This document shows positions 19,192-28,774 of a DNA stretch of 64,000 bases, one piece after another; positions within the stretch are counted from its first letter, which is position 1; each line of letters begins with the position of its first letter. The translations under genes and the position numbers were made by a program. Source of the DNA: Deinococcus arcticus (GTDB taxonomy: Bacteria > Deinococcota > Deinococci > Deinococcales > Deinococcaceae); NCBI RefSeq assembly GCF_003028415.1, contig NZ_PYSV01000004.1:186001-250000 (forward strand), written 5' to 3'. The notes below the pieces were generated by a model. That model did not search any database, was not told where the DNA came from, and was given only the letters and a program-made list of their open reading frames with translations.

Positions 19192-20880
19192 TTACCAGCG
19201 GTAGCGCACGCTCGCCTTGCCGATGATGACATTCCCGGTCACGCTGCGCTGTGAGCTCATGCCGTCAAAGCGGTTGATAAGGTCGGCCGCCGCGTTCATG
19301 GCCGGGGCCATGAGTTCGGCCAGTTCCTCGTCCTGCATCTCGGCCGGCAGGCTGGCCAGCAGGTCCTGGCCGCTCAGGGCCGGCAGGTCGGGGGTGAAAT
19401 TGAAGCCGGCGTTGCCGCTGAGGTTGGCCGCCCGGAAGCCTGCACTCTGGGCCAGGGTCGCGCCGCCGCTCCCCTCGGCCAGCGCCGCGCGCAGGGCCTC
19501 GTCGCTCCAGGCGGTCACCAGGTAGCCGTCCCGGAAGCCGTAGACCATCTTCATGCCGGCCAGCAGCCGGTCCACCTGTTCCAGGCTCTCGTCGACCGCC
19601 ATCATGCTGGCCATGCCGGCGGCCCCCAGCTCTGCCATGTCCTCGGGCGACACCATGCCCTTCATGGCGCGGTCCACGCTGCCCTTCAGGGTGGCGCGCA
19701 CGCCCTGAATCGCCTCGTTCACGCTGCGGGCATATTCAGGCAGATGGGCCTCGGCCGCCGCCTGATCCGTCACCCGCTGGTAACCCACCCCGTAGCGCAG
19801 GCTGGCCAGGGGGTCATTCTGGTTCAGGCTGGCCTTGGTGCCGCCCGCCAGGGTCACCTGGGCGCACTCGGTGCCCAGGTACGCGCCCGAACGCTCCAGG
19901 TGGCTGGCCAGCTGGCTGTCGGTGAGGAAGCCAAAGGGTTCAAATAGGTCGATGCGGGTGAGCCAGCGGCCCAGGTACGCGCCGGATTCGGGGGCGCAGG
20001 CGCTGGCCTGCACGGCCTCCACATTTGCCGGCAGGATGTCCTGCACGCCGAAGTCGGTGGTGGCGGTCAGAATGCGGCGCAGCGGGGCGTCCTTGCCCTC
20101 GGGGTTCACCACCTGGGCCGAGGAAGTGGTCAGGCCGCTGGCGGTGGTCGTGAAGCCGCCTGCCAGTTGCCCTAGGGTGTCAATGGCGTCCACCACAGGC
20201 GACAGCAGCCGGGGCAGGAACACCTGCGACAGCTGCGAGCGAATGACCTTGGCCGTGGCCGAGAAGTTGGCATACAGCCCGAATTCGTTGGTGCCAGCTG
20301 CGCGCGTGGCCGCCGCGTACGGCGCCGAGGCCGCCAGGGTGGGCGCCGCCTTGCCGCTCAGGCGCCCCAGGTACGACATGAGCAGGTTCTTGTCTGTGGA
20401 GACGTACAGCAGCCCCCCGCCCTGACCCATGAACACGTCCCCGTCGCGCGAGAAGGTGAAGTTGCCCACCCGGGCGCCGGGCTTCTTGCCGCTGGACAGC
20501 ATCTCACGCGAGAGTTCGCCCGCGCGGGCCACCGCCAGCAGTTCCGGGGTAAAGGTGCCGCCCGGCTTCTGCACGGCGAACACACCCGCCACACCCTCAC
20601 GGCCCAGCAGGTCGGCGGCGATGGCCTGCAGGCCACCCGCCATCTCACCCGGGCCGTCCTCGCCCAGTTCAGCGGCTTCCAGCACGCGGCCCATCACCCC
20701 GCCCAGGCGCTGCAGGGCCGGGGCGGCGTTCTTTGTTTCCAGGGTCAGCAGGGCGCCGGCGGGCAGCGAGGTGCTCAGCGGCTTCTGGGCCGTCTGGTTC
20801 TGGGCGCTGGCGGCGCCGGCCAGTGCCAGGGTCAGGGTGGTCAGGGCCAGGGGGGTCAGGGTTCGGTTCACACTGCTCAT
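19192..20880 (-). CDS. secreted protein of unknown function
   Basis: This 562-residue protein starts at ATG 20880, giving MSSVNRTLTPLALTTLTLAL and a signal peptide ending near ASAQ. The mature part is rich in Ala and Leu and reads like a soluble periplasmic protein: LPAGALLTLETKNAAPALQRL at the start, then alternating helices and strands, with two Cys near SACAPESGAY and LGTECAQ. The architecture vaguely resembles DUF3352-type proteins, but no diagnostic motif was recognised. It lies upstream of carA in the same direction, with a GC palindrome between. It has no strong ribosome-binding site. Confidence 0.65.
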   Translation of the reverse strand: MSSVNRTLTPLALTTLTLALAGAASAQNQTAQKPLSTSLPAGALLTLETKNAAPALQRLGGVMGRVLEAAELGEDGPGEMAGGLQAIAADLLGREGVAGVFAVQKPGGTFTPELLAVARAGELSREMLSSGKKPGARVGNFTFSRDGDVFMGQGGGLLYVSTDKNLLMSYLGRLSGKAAPTLAASAPYAAATRAAGTNEFGLYANFSATAKVIRSQLSQVFLPRLLSPVVDAIDTLGQLAGGFTTTASGLTTSSAQVVNPEGKDAPLRRILTATTDFGVQDILPANVEAVQASACAPESGAYLGRWLTRIDLFEPFGFLTDSQLASHLERSGAYLGTECAQVTLAGGTKASLNQNDPLASLRYGVGYQRVTDQAAAEAHLPEYARSVNEAIQGVRATLKGSVDRAMKGMVSPEDMAELGAAGMASMMAVDESLEQVDRLLAGMKMVYGFRDGYLVTAWSDEALRAALAEGSGGATLAQSAGFRAANLSGNAGFNFTPDLPALSGQDLLASLPAEMQDEELAELMAPAMNAAADLINRFDGMSSQRSVTGNVIIGKASVRYRW

Positions 20881-20921
20881 GGTAGCTGGCCTGCGGTCAG
20901 CGACAGGCCGCAGATGCTGCC

Positions 20922-21449
20922 TCACGACAGCGCCCTGAACATGGCGATCTCGTTGCAGTTCTCGAAAAAGGCGCAGCGCTGGCACTCGGACCAGACCTTG
21001 GGATGCAGGTTCGTCTTGTCAATTCGGACAAAACCGCACTTCTCGAAAAAGCCCTGCTGGTAGGTCCAGGCAAACAGCGCCGGCAGATCCATGGCGCGCG
21101 CTTCGGCCTCGCAGGCTTCCACCAGTTGCTTGCCCAGGCCACGGCCCTGCATATGGGGGTGAATGGCCAGGCCACGCACCTCGGCCAGATCGGGGGCCAG
21201 CAGGTGCAGGCCGCACACCCCGGCCAGCCCGCCGGGTTTGTCCCCGCAGGGCTCTGCCATGACCAGATGAAAGTCCCGGATGGTCTCGGCCAGCAGGGCG
21301 CGCGAGCGCACCAGCATCAGCCCCCGCGCCGCCCAGTACCCGATGAGTTCGTGAATGGCCTCTATGTCCGAGAGCTTCGCCTTGCGCGGATGCAGCGGGG
21401 CGTCCGGGTGCAGGTCGGGAACGGCGATGGAATCGAGGGCGAGGGTCAT
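20922..21449 (-). CDS. argA: short-form amino-acid N-acetyltransferase (N-acetylglutamate synthase type)
   Basis: This 175-residue GNAT protein has sequence landmarks of short N-acetylglutamate synthases rather than generic GNATs: KAKLSDIEAIHELIGYWA, GLMLVRSRALLAETIRDF, DLAEVRGLAIHPHMQGRGLG (acetyl-CoA loop), FAWTYQQGFFEKCGF, and a C-terminal CQRCAFFENCNEIAM segment. Such enzymes make N-acetylglutamate from glutamate and acetyl-CoA, the first step of arginine synthesis. The position at the 3' end of a run containing argG and argH supports this. The ATG at 21449 is chosen because the family alignment begins shortly after it. Confidence 0.8.
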   Translation of the reverse strand: MTLALDSIAVPDLHPDAPLHPRKAKLSDIEAIHELIGYWAARGLMLVRSRALLAETIRDFHLVMAEPCGDKPGGLAGVCGLHLLAPDLAEVRGLAIHPHMQGRGLGKQLVEACEAEARAMDLPALFAWTYQQGFFEKCGFVRIDKTNLHPKVWSECQRCAFFENCNEIAMFRALS

Positions 21450-21481
21450 AGGGGCCCCTGCGGGGCCGGAAGTGGGGTGTG

Positions 21482-21519
21482 GGGTGTGGGCTGTGGAAAA
21501 ACCCCTACAACCCACACCC
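21482..21519 (-). terminator. hairpin between two acetyltransferase genes
   Basis: GGGTGTGGG (21482-21490) pairs with CCCACACCC (21511-21519) across a 20-nt loop in the 88-bp gap upstream of the argA-like gene. It has no clear T-tract, so it is perhaps an intercistronic processing or partial termination signal. Confidence 0.4.
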
Positions 21520-21537
21520 TACGTTCCGCAGCCCCTC

Positions 21538-21990
21538 TTACCCCAGCGTACGCATCCAGGTCGTGCCGCCCGGCCGATCGCCCCGGGCGCGGTAGGCCTG
21601 AATCTGGGGTGCGTCGGGGATGTCGCCCATCACGACGGCCAGGGGCACCTGCTGAAAGCCGAAGTGGGTCCAGTCGCCGCCCTTGGAAAACAGGTACAGG
21701 GTGCGGTCGCCCCGGCCCTGGGCATATTCCAGGGCGCTCATGATCAGGCGCCGCCCCAGGCCGCCGCCCCGGGCTTCGGGCAACACGGCCGCGCCGCGCA
21801 GCAGCGAGGCCCCCTGGCCGTGTTCCAGCCCAATGGCCCCCACGGCCTGCCCACCACGCTCCATCACCCAGTAGGTGGTGCCTTCGGCCAGCGCGGCGTC
21901 GGTGTCCAGGCCTGCCTCGCGAAACACGCGGCAGACGGTGTCCTTGTCGGTGGGGCTGGCCAGGCGAATCTGAACACTGGAATCGGTCAT
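21538..21990 (-). CDS. GNAT family N-acetyltransferase
   Basis: This 150-residue single-domain GNAT has IRLASPTDKDTVCRVFREAG at the N-terminus, an acetyl-CoA site LPEARGGGLGRRLI (about 70-83) and the C-terminal strand RTLYLFSKGGDWTHFGF. The substrate is unknown. It is clearly paralogous to the next gene upstream (22105-22593): both have TYWxxxxxGxxxGxIGLEHG, a shared AAVLP/TAVLP-ARGGGLGR core and YLFS-GDxxxxFGF. They look like a tandem duplication inside the arginine gene run. Confidence 0.8.
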   Translation of the reverse strand: MTDSSVQIRLASPTDKDTVCRVFREAGLDTDAALAEGTTYWVMERGGQAVGAIGLEHGQGASLLRGAAVLPEARGGGLGRRLIMSALEYAQGRGDRTLYLFSKGGDWTHFGFQQVPLAVVMGDIPDAPQIQAYRARGDRPGGTTWMRTLG

Positions 21991-22104
21991 GAAAGACTCC
22001 TTGGGAAAGAGACGGGGCCGGGGTCACAGAAACCGCCGGATGACACAGGTTGTGCGTGGCGGCAGCATAGCGCAAAGCCCTGTGGAAGCGGTGCCGGGTG
22101 TGCG

Positions 22105-22593
22105 TCACGCGCCCTCCTCTCCTGCGCCGGCCTGGACGTCCAGCCGCCACGCCTGTTCGTCATGAATCCAGCCCCGGGTCAGGCCGCTTTGCACCTGCGG
22201 GGCCCCGGGCAGCGCCGCGCTGATTTCATCGGCCGTGACCGGTCTGAAGCCAAAGCGGCGCCAGTAGTCCCCCGCTTCCTCGCTGAACAGGTACACGCGG
22301 CGATCACCGCGCAGGGTGGCCTGTGTCAGGGCACTGCGCACCAGCGCGCGGCCCAGTCCCTGCGCGCGGGCCCCAGGCAGCACGGCGGTGGACCGGATCA
22401 GCGACACCCCCTCGCCGTGTTCCAGGCCAATGCAGCCGCCGGGTTCGCCGTTCAGGTCGGCAATCCAGTAGGTGCTGCCCTGCGGGGTCACGCTGGAGGT
22501 GTGCAGGCCGCAGCGGCCCAGCAGATCGAGAATGGTGGGAAAATCTTCAGGCTGCGCCTGGCGCAGTTTGACGTGCATATCGGTCAGGGTCAT
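22105..22593 (-). CDS. GNAT family N-acetyltransferase
   Basis: This 162-residue GNAT has VKLRQAQPEDFPTILDLLG at the start, an acetyl-CoA loop LPGARAQGLGRALV and YLFSEEAGDYWRRFGF near the C-terminus. It is a tandem paralogue of the 21538-21990 gene. The ATG at 22593 is preferred over an upstream in-frame ATG because a GGAG site lies 7-8 nt before it. The layout (SRRVYLFS, FGFRPVTADEI) resembles short N-acetyltransferases near arginine genes, so a role in amino-acid acetylation is possible but unproven. Confidence 0.8.
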   Translation of the reverse strand: MTLTDMHVKLRQAQPEDFPTILDLLGRCGLHTSSVTPQGSTYWIADLNGEPGGCIGLEHGEGVSLIRSTAVLPGARAQGLGRALVRSALTQATLRGDRRVYLFSEEAGDYWRRFGFRPVTADEISAALPGAPQVQSGLTRGWIHDEQAWRLDVQAGAGEEGA

Positions 22594-22646
22594 GACAGGG
22601 CTCCGGGGGCAGACGGGGGGCGGGTGGGAACGGGCGGCAGGCACCG

Positions 22647-23132
22647 TCATCGTCGTCGCGCCTGATCGGCCTTCGCTGCGGCTTTCAGGAAGTAGCGCAC
22701 CCCGGCCCCCGCGGCGGCGTCGGTGGCCCAGCGCGGAATGACGTGCAGGTGAACGTGGGGGATGTGCTGCCCACCCGCCGGGTAGACGTTCCAGCCCACG
22801 GTGTAGCCGTCGGGCTTCACGGTGGCGTCCAGATGCGCCCGGACCTCGGCCAGCAGGGCGTGCACGGCGCTGGCTTCTTCGGGGGTGAGGTCAAAGACGG
22901 TCTCGCAGGGGCGCCTCGTCACGATGATGCCGGAGTAAGGCAAGCCCTCGGCATATTCGGGTTTCAGCTGACTGTAGACACAGAGCTCGTTCTGCAGGGT
23001 GAAGCCGTTGCCGTTCAGTTGCCCAGCCTCGTTGGGCAGCAGCGGATTCTCGTGCGGCGCGGCCAGATGCTCGGCCCACTCTTTCTGCCGGGCCGCCAGC
23101 AGCGTGCCGTTCAGGGCGATGGTGACGTCCAC
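22647..23132 (-). CDS. HIT domain protein
   Basis: This 161-residue histidine-triad protein has the signature HIPHVHLHVIPRW (His-x-His-x-His) near residue 130. The upstream half contains NELCVYSQLKPEYAEGLPYSGIIV, typical of HIT hydrolases and transferases that cleave nucleoside phosphate bonds. The start is GTG 23132, with GGAGG 7 nt before it. An ATG 30 codons upstream lies inside argH and has no such site. It begins 4 bp after argH, so the two are co-transcribed. The substrate is unknown. Confidence 0.87.
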   Translation of the reverse strand: MDVTIALNGTLLAARQKEWAEHLAAPHENPLLPNEAGQLNGNGFTLQNELCVYSQLKPEYAEGLPYSGIIVTRRPCETVFDLTPEEASAVHALLAEVRAHLDATVKPDGYTVGWNVYPAGGQHIPHVHLHVIPRWATDAAAGAGVRYFLKAAAKADQARRR

Positions 23133-23136
23133 CGCG

Positions 23137-24540
23137 TTACCTCCTCTCCCCTTCCAGGGCCCGGCGCGCGTTCTCGATTGCCTCGCGCACCCGCTCTGGG
23201 GCGGTGCCGCCGTAACTGGCACGGCCTTTCACACTCTGCTCGACCGTCAGCGCCTGGGCCACTTCCGCGCCCAGCAGCGGGTGGGCGGCGCGCAGTTCCT
23301 CTTCGGTCAGCTCCCACAGCTGGCGGCCCGAACGGCTGGCCAGCCCCACCAGCCCACCCACGACCTCGTGCGCCTCGCGGAAGGGCACATCCTGCCGGGC
23401 CAGAAAGTCGGCCACATCGGTGGCGGTGGAATACCCGCGCGCCGCCGCCGCCCTGGTCACGTCGGCGTGCCACACCGTTTTGGGCAGCATGTCGGCGTAC
23501 AGGCGCAGCACGATGCTGAGAGTGTCGTAGGAGTCGAACACGCCCTCCTTGTCCTCCTGCAAATCCTTGTTGTAGGCCAGCGGCGTACCCTTGACCACGG
23601 TCAGCAGGCCCATCAGGTTGCCAAAAAGGCGCCCTGCCTTGCCCCGCGCCAGTTCGGAGACATCCGGGTTTTTCTTCTGCGGCATGATGCTGGAGCCGGT
23701 GGTGTGGCTGTCCGGCAGCGTGAGAAAGCCGAATTCAAAGGTGGAGTACAGAATCAGTTCTTCACTGAGGCGCGAGAGGTGCGCGCCCAGAATCGCGCCG
23801 GCGCTCAGGAATTCCAGCGCAAAGTCGCGGCTGCCCACGCCGTCCAGACTGTTGGCGGTGGGCCGGGCAAACCCCAGTGCGGCGGCCGTGGCGTGGCGGT
23901 CAATGGGCCAGGGCGTGCCCGCCAGCGCCGAGGACCCCAGCGGCGACTCGTCCATGCGCGCGGCGGCGTCACGAAAACGCCCTTCATCGCGTTCCAGCAT
24001 CGCCACATAGGCCATGAACCAGTGCGACAGCAAGATGGGCTGCGCCACTTGCAGGTGGGTGTAGCCGGGCAGAATCACCTCGCCGGGCAGGTGTTTTTCG
24101 GCTTCCGAGAGCATCACGGCCCGCAGGGCGCGGATTTTCTCAGCCAGATCGAGGGCGGCCTGCTTGGTAAACAGGCGGAAATCCACCGCCACCTGATCGT
24201 TGCGGCTGCGCGCGGTGTGCAGCTTGCCCGCCACCGGCCCAATGCGGTCGCGCAGGGCGGCTTCCACGTTCATGTGCACGTCTTCGCGGTCCAGGCGCCA
24301 CTCGAAGGTGCCGGCGCGGATGTCGGTCAGGACAGCGTGAAGCCCATCCGTAATCTGCTCCACTTCCCCGGCACTCAGAATGCCCACCTGCCCCAGCATC
24401 GCCACATGCGCCAGCGAGCCCTGAATGTCCTGCTCGGCAAGGCGCTGGTCGAAGCCGACAGAAGCGTTGAACAGTTCCACCAGCCCGTCGGTGGCCTCGG
24501 CAAAACGGCCGCCCCAGAGTTTTTTATCGTGTTGGGTCAC
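23137..24540 (-). CDS. argH: argininosuccinate lyase
   Basis: This 467-residue enzyme cleaves argininosuccinate to arginine and fumarate, the last step of arginine synthesis. Visible family marks are KLWGGRFAEATDGLVELFNA at the N-terminus, HTARSRNDQVAVDFRL and the fumarase/aspartase-superfamily signature GSSIMPQKKNPDV. Length is normal. The start is GTG 24540, overlapping the stop of the SUKH-like gene (GTGA), with AGGGGAAG upstream. The foreign-looking gene in front therefore supplies the ribosome-binding site for argH. argG lies about 2 kb upstream in the same operon. Confidence 0.97.
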   Translation of the reverse strand: MTQHDKKLWGGRFAEATDGLVELFNASVGFDQRLAEQDIQGSLAHVAMLGQVGILSAGEVEQITDGLHAVLTDIRAGTFEWRLDREDVHMNVEAALRDRIGPVAGKLHTARSRNDQVAVDFRLFTKQAALDLAEKIRALRAVMLSEAEKHLPGEVILPGYTHLQVAQPILLSHWFMAYVAMLERDEGRFRDAAARMDESPLGSSALAGTPWPIDRHATAAALGFARPTANSLDGVGSRDFALEFLSAGAILGAHLSRLSEELILYSTFEFGFLTLPDSHTTGSSIMPQKKNPDVSELARGKAGRLFGNLMGLLTVVKGTPLAYNKDLQEDKEGVFDSYDTLSIVLRLYADMLPKTVWHADVTRAAAARGYSTATDVADFLARQDVPFREAHEVVGGLVGLASRSGRQLWELTEEELRAAHPLLGAEVAQALTVEQSVKGRASYGGTAPERVREAIENARRALEGERR

Positions 24541-25172
24541 GCTCTTCCCCTTAAATCTTTGAGTATTTGCTCTATAGCGTGCTCGTAATACGAAGAGAAT
24601 TCAGCTATGGCACCTTGAAACATAGTGGGTACGATGCCGCAATCAGCTGCTGGAAGGTTTTCCCAGAGTTGATTGCGTCCTGATCCCGAAACAATGAGCT
24701 GGCGGTAGTAGCCGCATCCCATGTCTTCTATCGTCAAAGAACCGCAAAGATGAGCATCATCGAAATACCAATCCATCCATTGAGCCACGTTCTCTCGTTC
24801 CGGCTCTCCTGGGCGCAGTTGATCTGAGACACTTTCAACATCAGGGGTCCATACAGCAGTGTGAGGGAAGTCAGTTCTCATATCCCAGCAGATAGAACGA
24901 GTAGCCTCTTGTAAAGACAGCACGCCACTTATGAAGTATCCAGAAGAGGAAAATCCGTTGCCAAATTCAGTGAGAAACTGCGCGTAACTGTCCGGGAGTT
25001 CCACTCCGATTTCCTCTTGCATCTGACTCAATGCTTGCTCAGACAGGCGTGGTTCGACCTGTAAGAAGCTGCCCGCTCCTTTTAATCTTTGATGGGGCTC
25101 GCAACCACGTAAAGCGGCAACCGCTTCCAGCTCTGTTCGAAGGAGGCGCCACACATCTTTCCTACGACTCAT
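24537..25172 (-). CDS. SMI1/KNR4 (SUKH)-like protein
   Basis: This 211-residue protein has the SUKH-type core LPDSYAQFLTEFGNGFSSSGY followed by a Leu/Glu-rich segment and acidic patches. SUKH proteins often serve as immunity proteins to secreted toxins, and others have cellular roles. Base composition is visibly richer in A+T than the flanking arg and GNAT genes (for example the stretches around 24540-24620 and 24880-24960), suggesting acquisition. It nevertheless overlaps both neighbours (ATGA with the GNAT gene, GTGA with argH) and so is embedded in the operon. No cognate toxin is visible. Confidence 0.65.
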   Translation of the reverse strand: MSRRKDVWRLLRTELEAVAALRGCEPHQRLKGAGSFLQVEPRLSEQALSQMQEEIGVELPDSYAQFLTEFGNGFSSSGYFISGVLSLQEATRSICWDMRTDFPHTAVWTPDVESVSDQLRPGEPERENVAQWMDWYFDDAHLCGSLTIEDMGCGYYRQLIVSGSGRNQLWENLPAADCGIVPTMFQGAIAEFSSYYEHAIEQILKDLRGRA

Positions 25173-25645
25173 GGTGTCTGCTCCCCGCGCACCTCTTTCA
25201 CCAGCACCACGGGCGGCGGGCTGGCGGGGTGGGCGTGGGCATACGGCTCATCGCAGCGCACGTAGCCCAGTCGCCTGTAAAACGGCAGCACGTCCAGGTT
25301 GTACTGGCTGACGGCCAGCAAAATTCGTTCATACCCACCCATCCGCGCCACATGCTCCACCTCGCGCACGAGCAAGCGGCCCACACCCTGCCCCCGGGCC
25401 CCCGGGCGGGTAGCCAGCTTGTTCAGGGTCAGGGTCGCCTCGCCGTCCGGGCGGTAGCCCACGCAGCCCAGGGCCTCTCCCCCAGCCCCCACGGCCAGAA
25501 ATCCGCCCGCACCGGGCAAGAACAGTGACCGTTCCAGGTCGGCCGGGGTCGTGCGGCTCCAGCTGCTGCGGGGGTCCATGCCGGCAGCCATCATCAGGCC
25601 GTGAAAGGTGCCGATGTCCTCGGGGTTGACGGGGCGTACGGTCAC
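25169..25645 (-). CDS. GNAT family N-acetyltransferase
   Basis: This 158-residue GNAT has the N-terminal VRPVNPEDIGTFHGLM, the acetyl-CoA loop ATRPGARGQGVGRLLV (about 85-100) and the C-terminal NLDVLPFYRRLGYVR. The length fits a single-domain enzyme and the substrate is unknown. It overlaps the upstream GNAT (ATGA) and the downstream SUKH-like gene (ATGA), indicating one polycistronic message running from argG to argH. Confidence 0.85.
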   Translation of the reverse strand: MTVRPVNPEDIGTFHGLMMAAGMDPRSSWSRTTPADLERSLFLPGAGGFLAVGAGGEALGCVGYRPDGEATLTLNKLATRPGARGQGVGRLLVREVEHVARMGGYERILLAVSQYNLDVLPFYRRLGYVRCDEPYAHAHPASPPPVVLVKEVRGEQTP

Positions 25646-26142
25646 GCCCTGGTCTCCGTGGCAGGGTTTCCCAGAATCAGGCGCAGTTCGGGGTGGGGGG
25701 CCTCGGTAAAGCCCAGCCGTTCATAGATAGAGCGGCCCTGGGCCGAGGCGTGCAGCGTGACTGTCCGCAGCCCCCGCGTCTCCACCTCGGTCAGCACGGC
25801 GCGCATCAGCGCCTCTGCCAGGCCCTGGCGGCGGCCTTCGGGAGCCACATAGACGTTCAGCACGTAGGCCCGCAGGGTGGCCGGGTCCTCGGTGGTGGGC
25901 GGCTTGGGGTGAAACATCAGCCCCGCACTGCCCAGCGGCTGCCCCGACTGCTCGGCCACGAAGCCCACGTACTCGCCCTTTTCAATTGCCCCAGCCAACC
26001 AGTCTGCCCACAGGCCCAGCTGCGCCTGAGCGGCTTCTCGCGTCAGGTCCCCCATATCGGTGAACATCTGGGCGCGGTGGGCGGCAATCCCGGGGGCGTC
26101 ACCGGGAACGGCGCGGCGGATGGGCCAACCCGCCCCAGTCAT
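25642..26142 (-). CDS. GNAT family N-acetyltransferase
   Basis: This 166-residue GNAT has IRRAVPGDAPGIAAHRAQMF at the start, LNVYVAPEGRRQGLAEALM as the acetyl-CoA site (about 92-110) and GRSIYERLGFTEAPHPELRL at the C-terminus. The ATG at 26142 overlaps the stop of the DinB-like gene (ATGA) and is preferred over an upstream in-frame ATG. The sequence is close to small acetyltransferases with a YxRLGF tail, and the substrate is unknown. It is part of the argG-argH operon. Confidence 0.85.
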   Translation of the reverse strand: MTGAGWPIRRAVPGDAPGIAAHRAQMFTDMGDLTREAAQAQLGLWADWLAGAIEKGEYVGFVAEQSGQPLGSAGLMFHPKPPTTEDPATLRAYVLNVYVAPEGRRQGLAEALMRAVLTEVETRGLRTVTLHASAQGRSIYERLGFTEAPHPELRLILGNPATETRA

Positions 26143-26579
26143 GGTCCCACCCGCCCTGGAATCTGCGCGAGGTGGTGCAGCTGGTGCGCCACATAGTCCT
26201 CGGTCAGACAACGCAGGGTGACGGGTTCACCGCCACCAATCCGGACGGTGTGCGACAGACTGGCCGGTGGCAGCGCCTCGATCAGGTGCGCCAGCTGTTC
26301 CTGATACGCCGCCCACAGCGCCACGAGTTCGGCCCAGGGCCGGGCGGTATACCCGCCGCGCTGCACCCACAGGGTCTGGTCATACCCCGGCAGGCTCAGG
26401 CCGTCCTCGGCACTGACCCGCACAAAGCGGGCGTGGTTGTTCACCCCAGAGTCCAGTAGGTGGCCCAGAATCTCCCTGGCACTCCAGACCCCAGGGGCAG
26501 GCATGTGGGCAGCCTGCGCCTCGGTCAGGGCCGACAGCAGCGGCAGGTGCTGGGCCACGGCAGCAGACAGGCTGGGCAT
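26139..26579 (-). CDS. DinB superfamily protein
   Basis: This 146-residue four-helix protein has the three His metal-site pattern of the DinB/YfiT fold: ILGHLLDSGVNNHARF near residue 40 and DYVAHQLHHLAQI near 130. In other bacteria the fold includes thiol transferases (bacillithiol or mycothiol) and damage-induced proteins of unknown role. Which applies cannot be told here. It begins 2 bp after argG and overlaps the GNAT gene, so it is co-expressed with arginine synthesis genes. Confidence 0.82.
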   Translation of the reverse strand: MPSLSAAVAQHLPLLSALTEAQAAHMPAPGVWSAREILGHLLDSGVNNHARFVRVSAEDGLSLPGYDQTLWVQRGGYTARPWAELVALWAAYQEQLAHLIEALPPASLSHTVRIGGGEPVTLRCLTEDYVAHQLHHLAQIPGRVGP

Positions 26580-26581
26580 CC

Positions 26582-27835
<1,254 letters not shown>

Positions 27836-27983
27836 GGTTCATTCTCTCCTGTCTGTGTGAAGGCCGCATCGTCAGGCCATACGGGACCCGACCCGGCGTC
27901 AGCAACGCGCTGCCCGAACACGCCCAGCGAGGGGGCGGTTCAGGCAGGGTTAACGTCGGGCGGTCAGGGTGGGCATGGTGTTT

Positions 27984-28020
27984 CTGTATGGATATGCGCT
28001 ACAGACGCATAGCTATGCAA
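27984..28020 (-). promoter_or_regulatory. tandem ARG-box-like operators upstream of argG
   Basis: CTGTATGGATATGCG (27984-27998) and CGCATAGCTATGCAA (28006-28020) are each near-palindromic, and match in 11 of 15 positions when one is inverted. Their centres are 22 bp apart, close to the two-turn spacing of paired ARG boxes bound by the ArgR hexamer. On the minus strand TTGCAT and GCATAT within them are 17 bp apart and could be the -35 and -10, so a bound repressor would cover the promoter. Confidence 0.65.
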
Positions 28021-28089
28021 TCAGGGTAGCAAGGGGGGCCAGAGGGGTCAAGCGTGGTGTCCAGCGGCGGACCCTCTGGCGGGGGCCAC

Positions 28090-28116
28090 AAAAAGACCCA
28101 GCGCGGCGGCTGGGTC
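28090..28116 (-). terminator. rho-independent terminator of the small exported barrel gene
   Basis: On the minus strand GACCCAGC, a 6-nt loop and GCTGGGTC are followed by TTTTTG. It lies about 25 bp past the stop at 28140. Confidence 0.9.
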
Positions 28117-28139
28117 TCGGTGGGGGCTCCGCCCTGGGT

Positions 28140-28610
28140 TCAGGGCAGGCGGTAGTTCAGGCCAATGCGGGCGTTGCCAGCGGGGGCCACGCCGCCGCCC
28201 GCGCCCACCGTCACCTTCACGCCCAGGCTGCCTTCCACGAAGATGCTCAGGGGCGGGGTGACGTTGTAGCGCAGGCCCAGGGTGCCCTGGGGCGTCAGGC
28301 TGATGCTGGACCCGGCGCCCAGGCCCACCTCAGCGCCCAGCCCGATGCCGTAGTAGGGGTTCAGGCCGCCCAGCGCCGCGTCGTTGGCATTGAAATCGGC
28401 CAGGTAGTCCACGCTGCCGCCCACTGACAGGCGATTAAAATTAAAGTTCGTGGCGTTCAGATTCAGGCTGTAGCGCATGGCCGAGGACGAGGTCAGGTCG
28501 TTTTGCAGGTGCAGGCTGACGCCAGAGCCCACCGAGGCCCCCACCGAGGTGGCGGCGGCGGCCGTGGACAGCGCACTCAGGGCAAGCAGGCCAAACAGGG
28601 TCTTCTTCAT
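28140..28610 (-). CDS. small exported beta-barrel-like protein
   Basis: This 156-residue protein has a signal peptide (MKKTLFGLLALSALSTAAAA). The mature chain is a series of short amphipathic strands (SVGSGVSLHLQNDL, YSLNLNATNFNFNRL, GIGLGAEVGLGAGSS) ending in LNYRLP, like a small outer-membrane barrel. The ATG at 28610 is supported by TATGCT 7 nt upstream, a -10 that would give a leaderless mRNA. GGAG sits too close to act as a ribosome-binding site. It is a single gene with its own terminator. No named family was recognised. Confidence 0.7.
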   Translation of the reverse strand: MKKTLFGLLALSALSTAAAATSVGASVGSGVSLHLQNDLTSSSAMRYSLNLNATNFNFNRLSVGGSVDYLADFNANDAALGGLNPYYGIGLGAEVGLGAGSSISLTPQGTLGLRYNVTPPLSIFVEGSLGVKVTVGAGGGVAPAGNARIGLNYRLP

Positions 28611-28774
28611 GCTCCGCAGCATAGAGGCGAGGCTCACAGTTTCAGGTGGCCTGACTCTGGGCAATTCTGCCGGGAGGCTTGGCCAATTCTTAAGGAAGTG
28701 CCCGTTCCACCGTGAACATTTACACGGCCCCGGGTGAGGGCTCTGTCAGGGCCGCCACGCTAGAGTGCGCCCAT

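Noticed and set aside
24537..25172. SUKH-like gene as part of a contact-dependent inhibition or polymorphic toxin locus
   Set aside because: No toxin, two-partner secretion or Rhs gene is near; it is embedded in the arginine operon, so only the immunity-like fold can be claimed.
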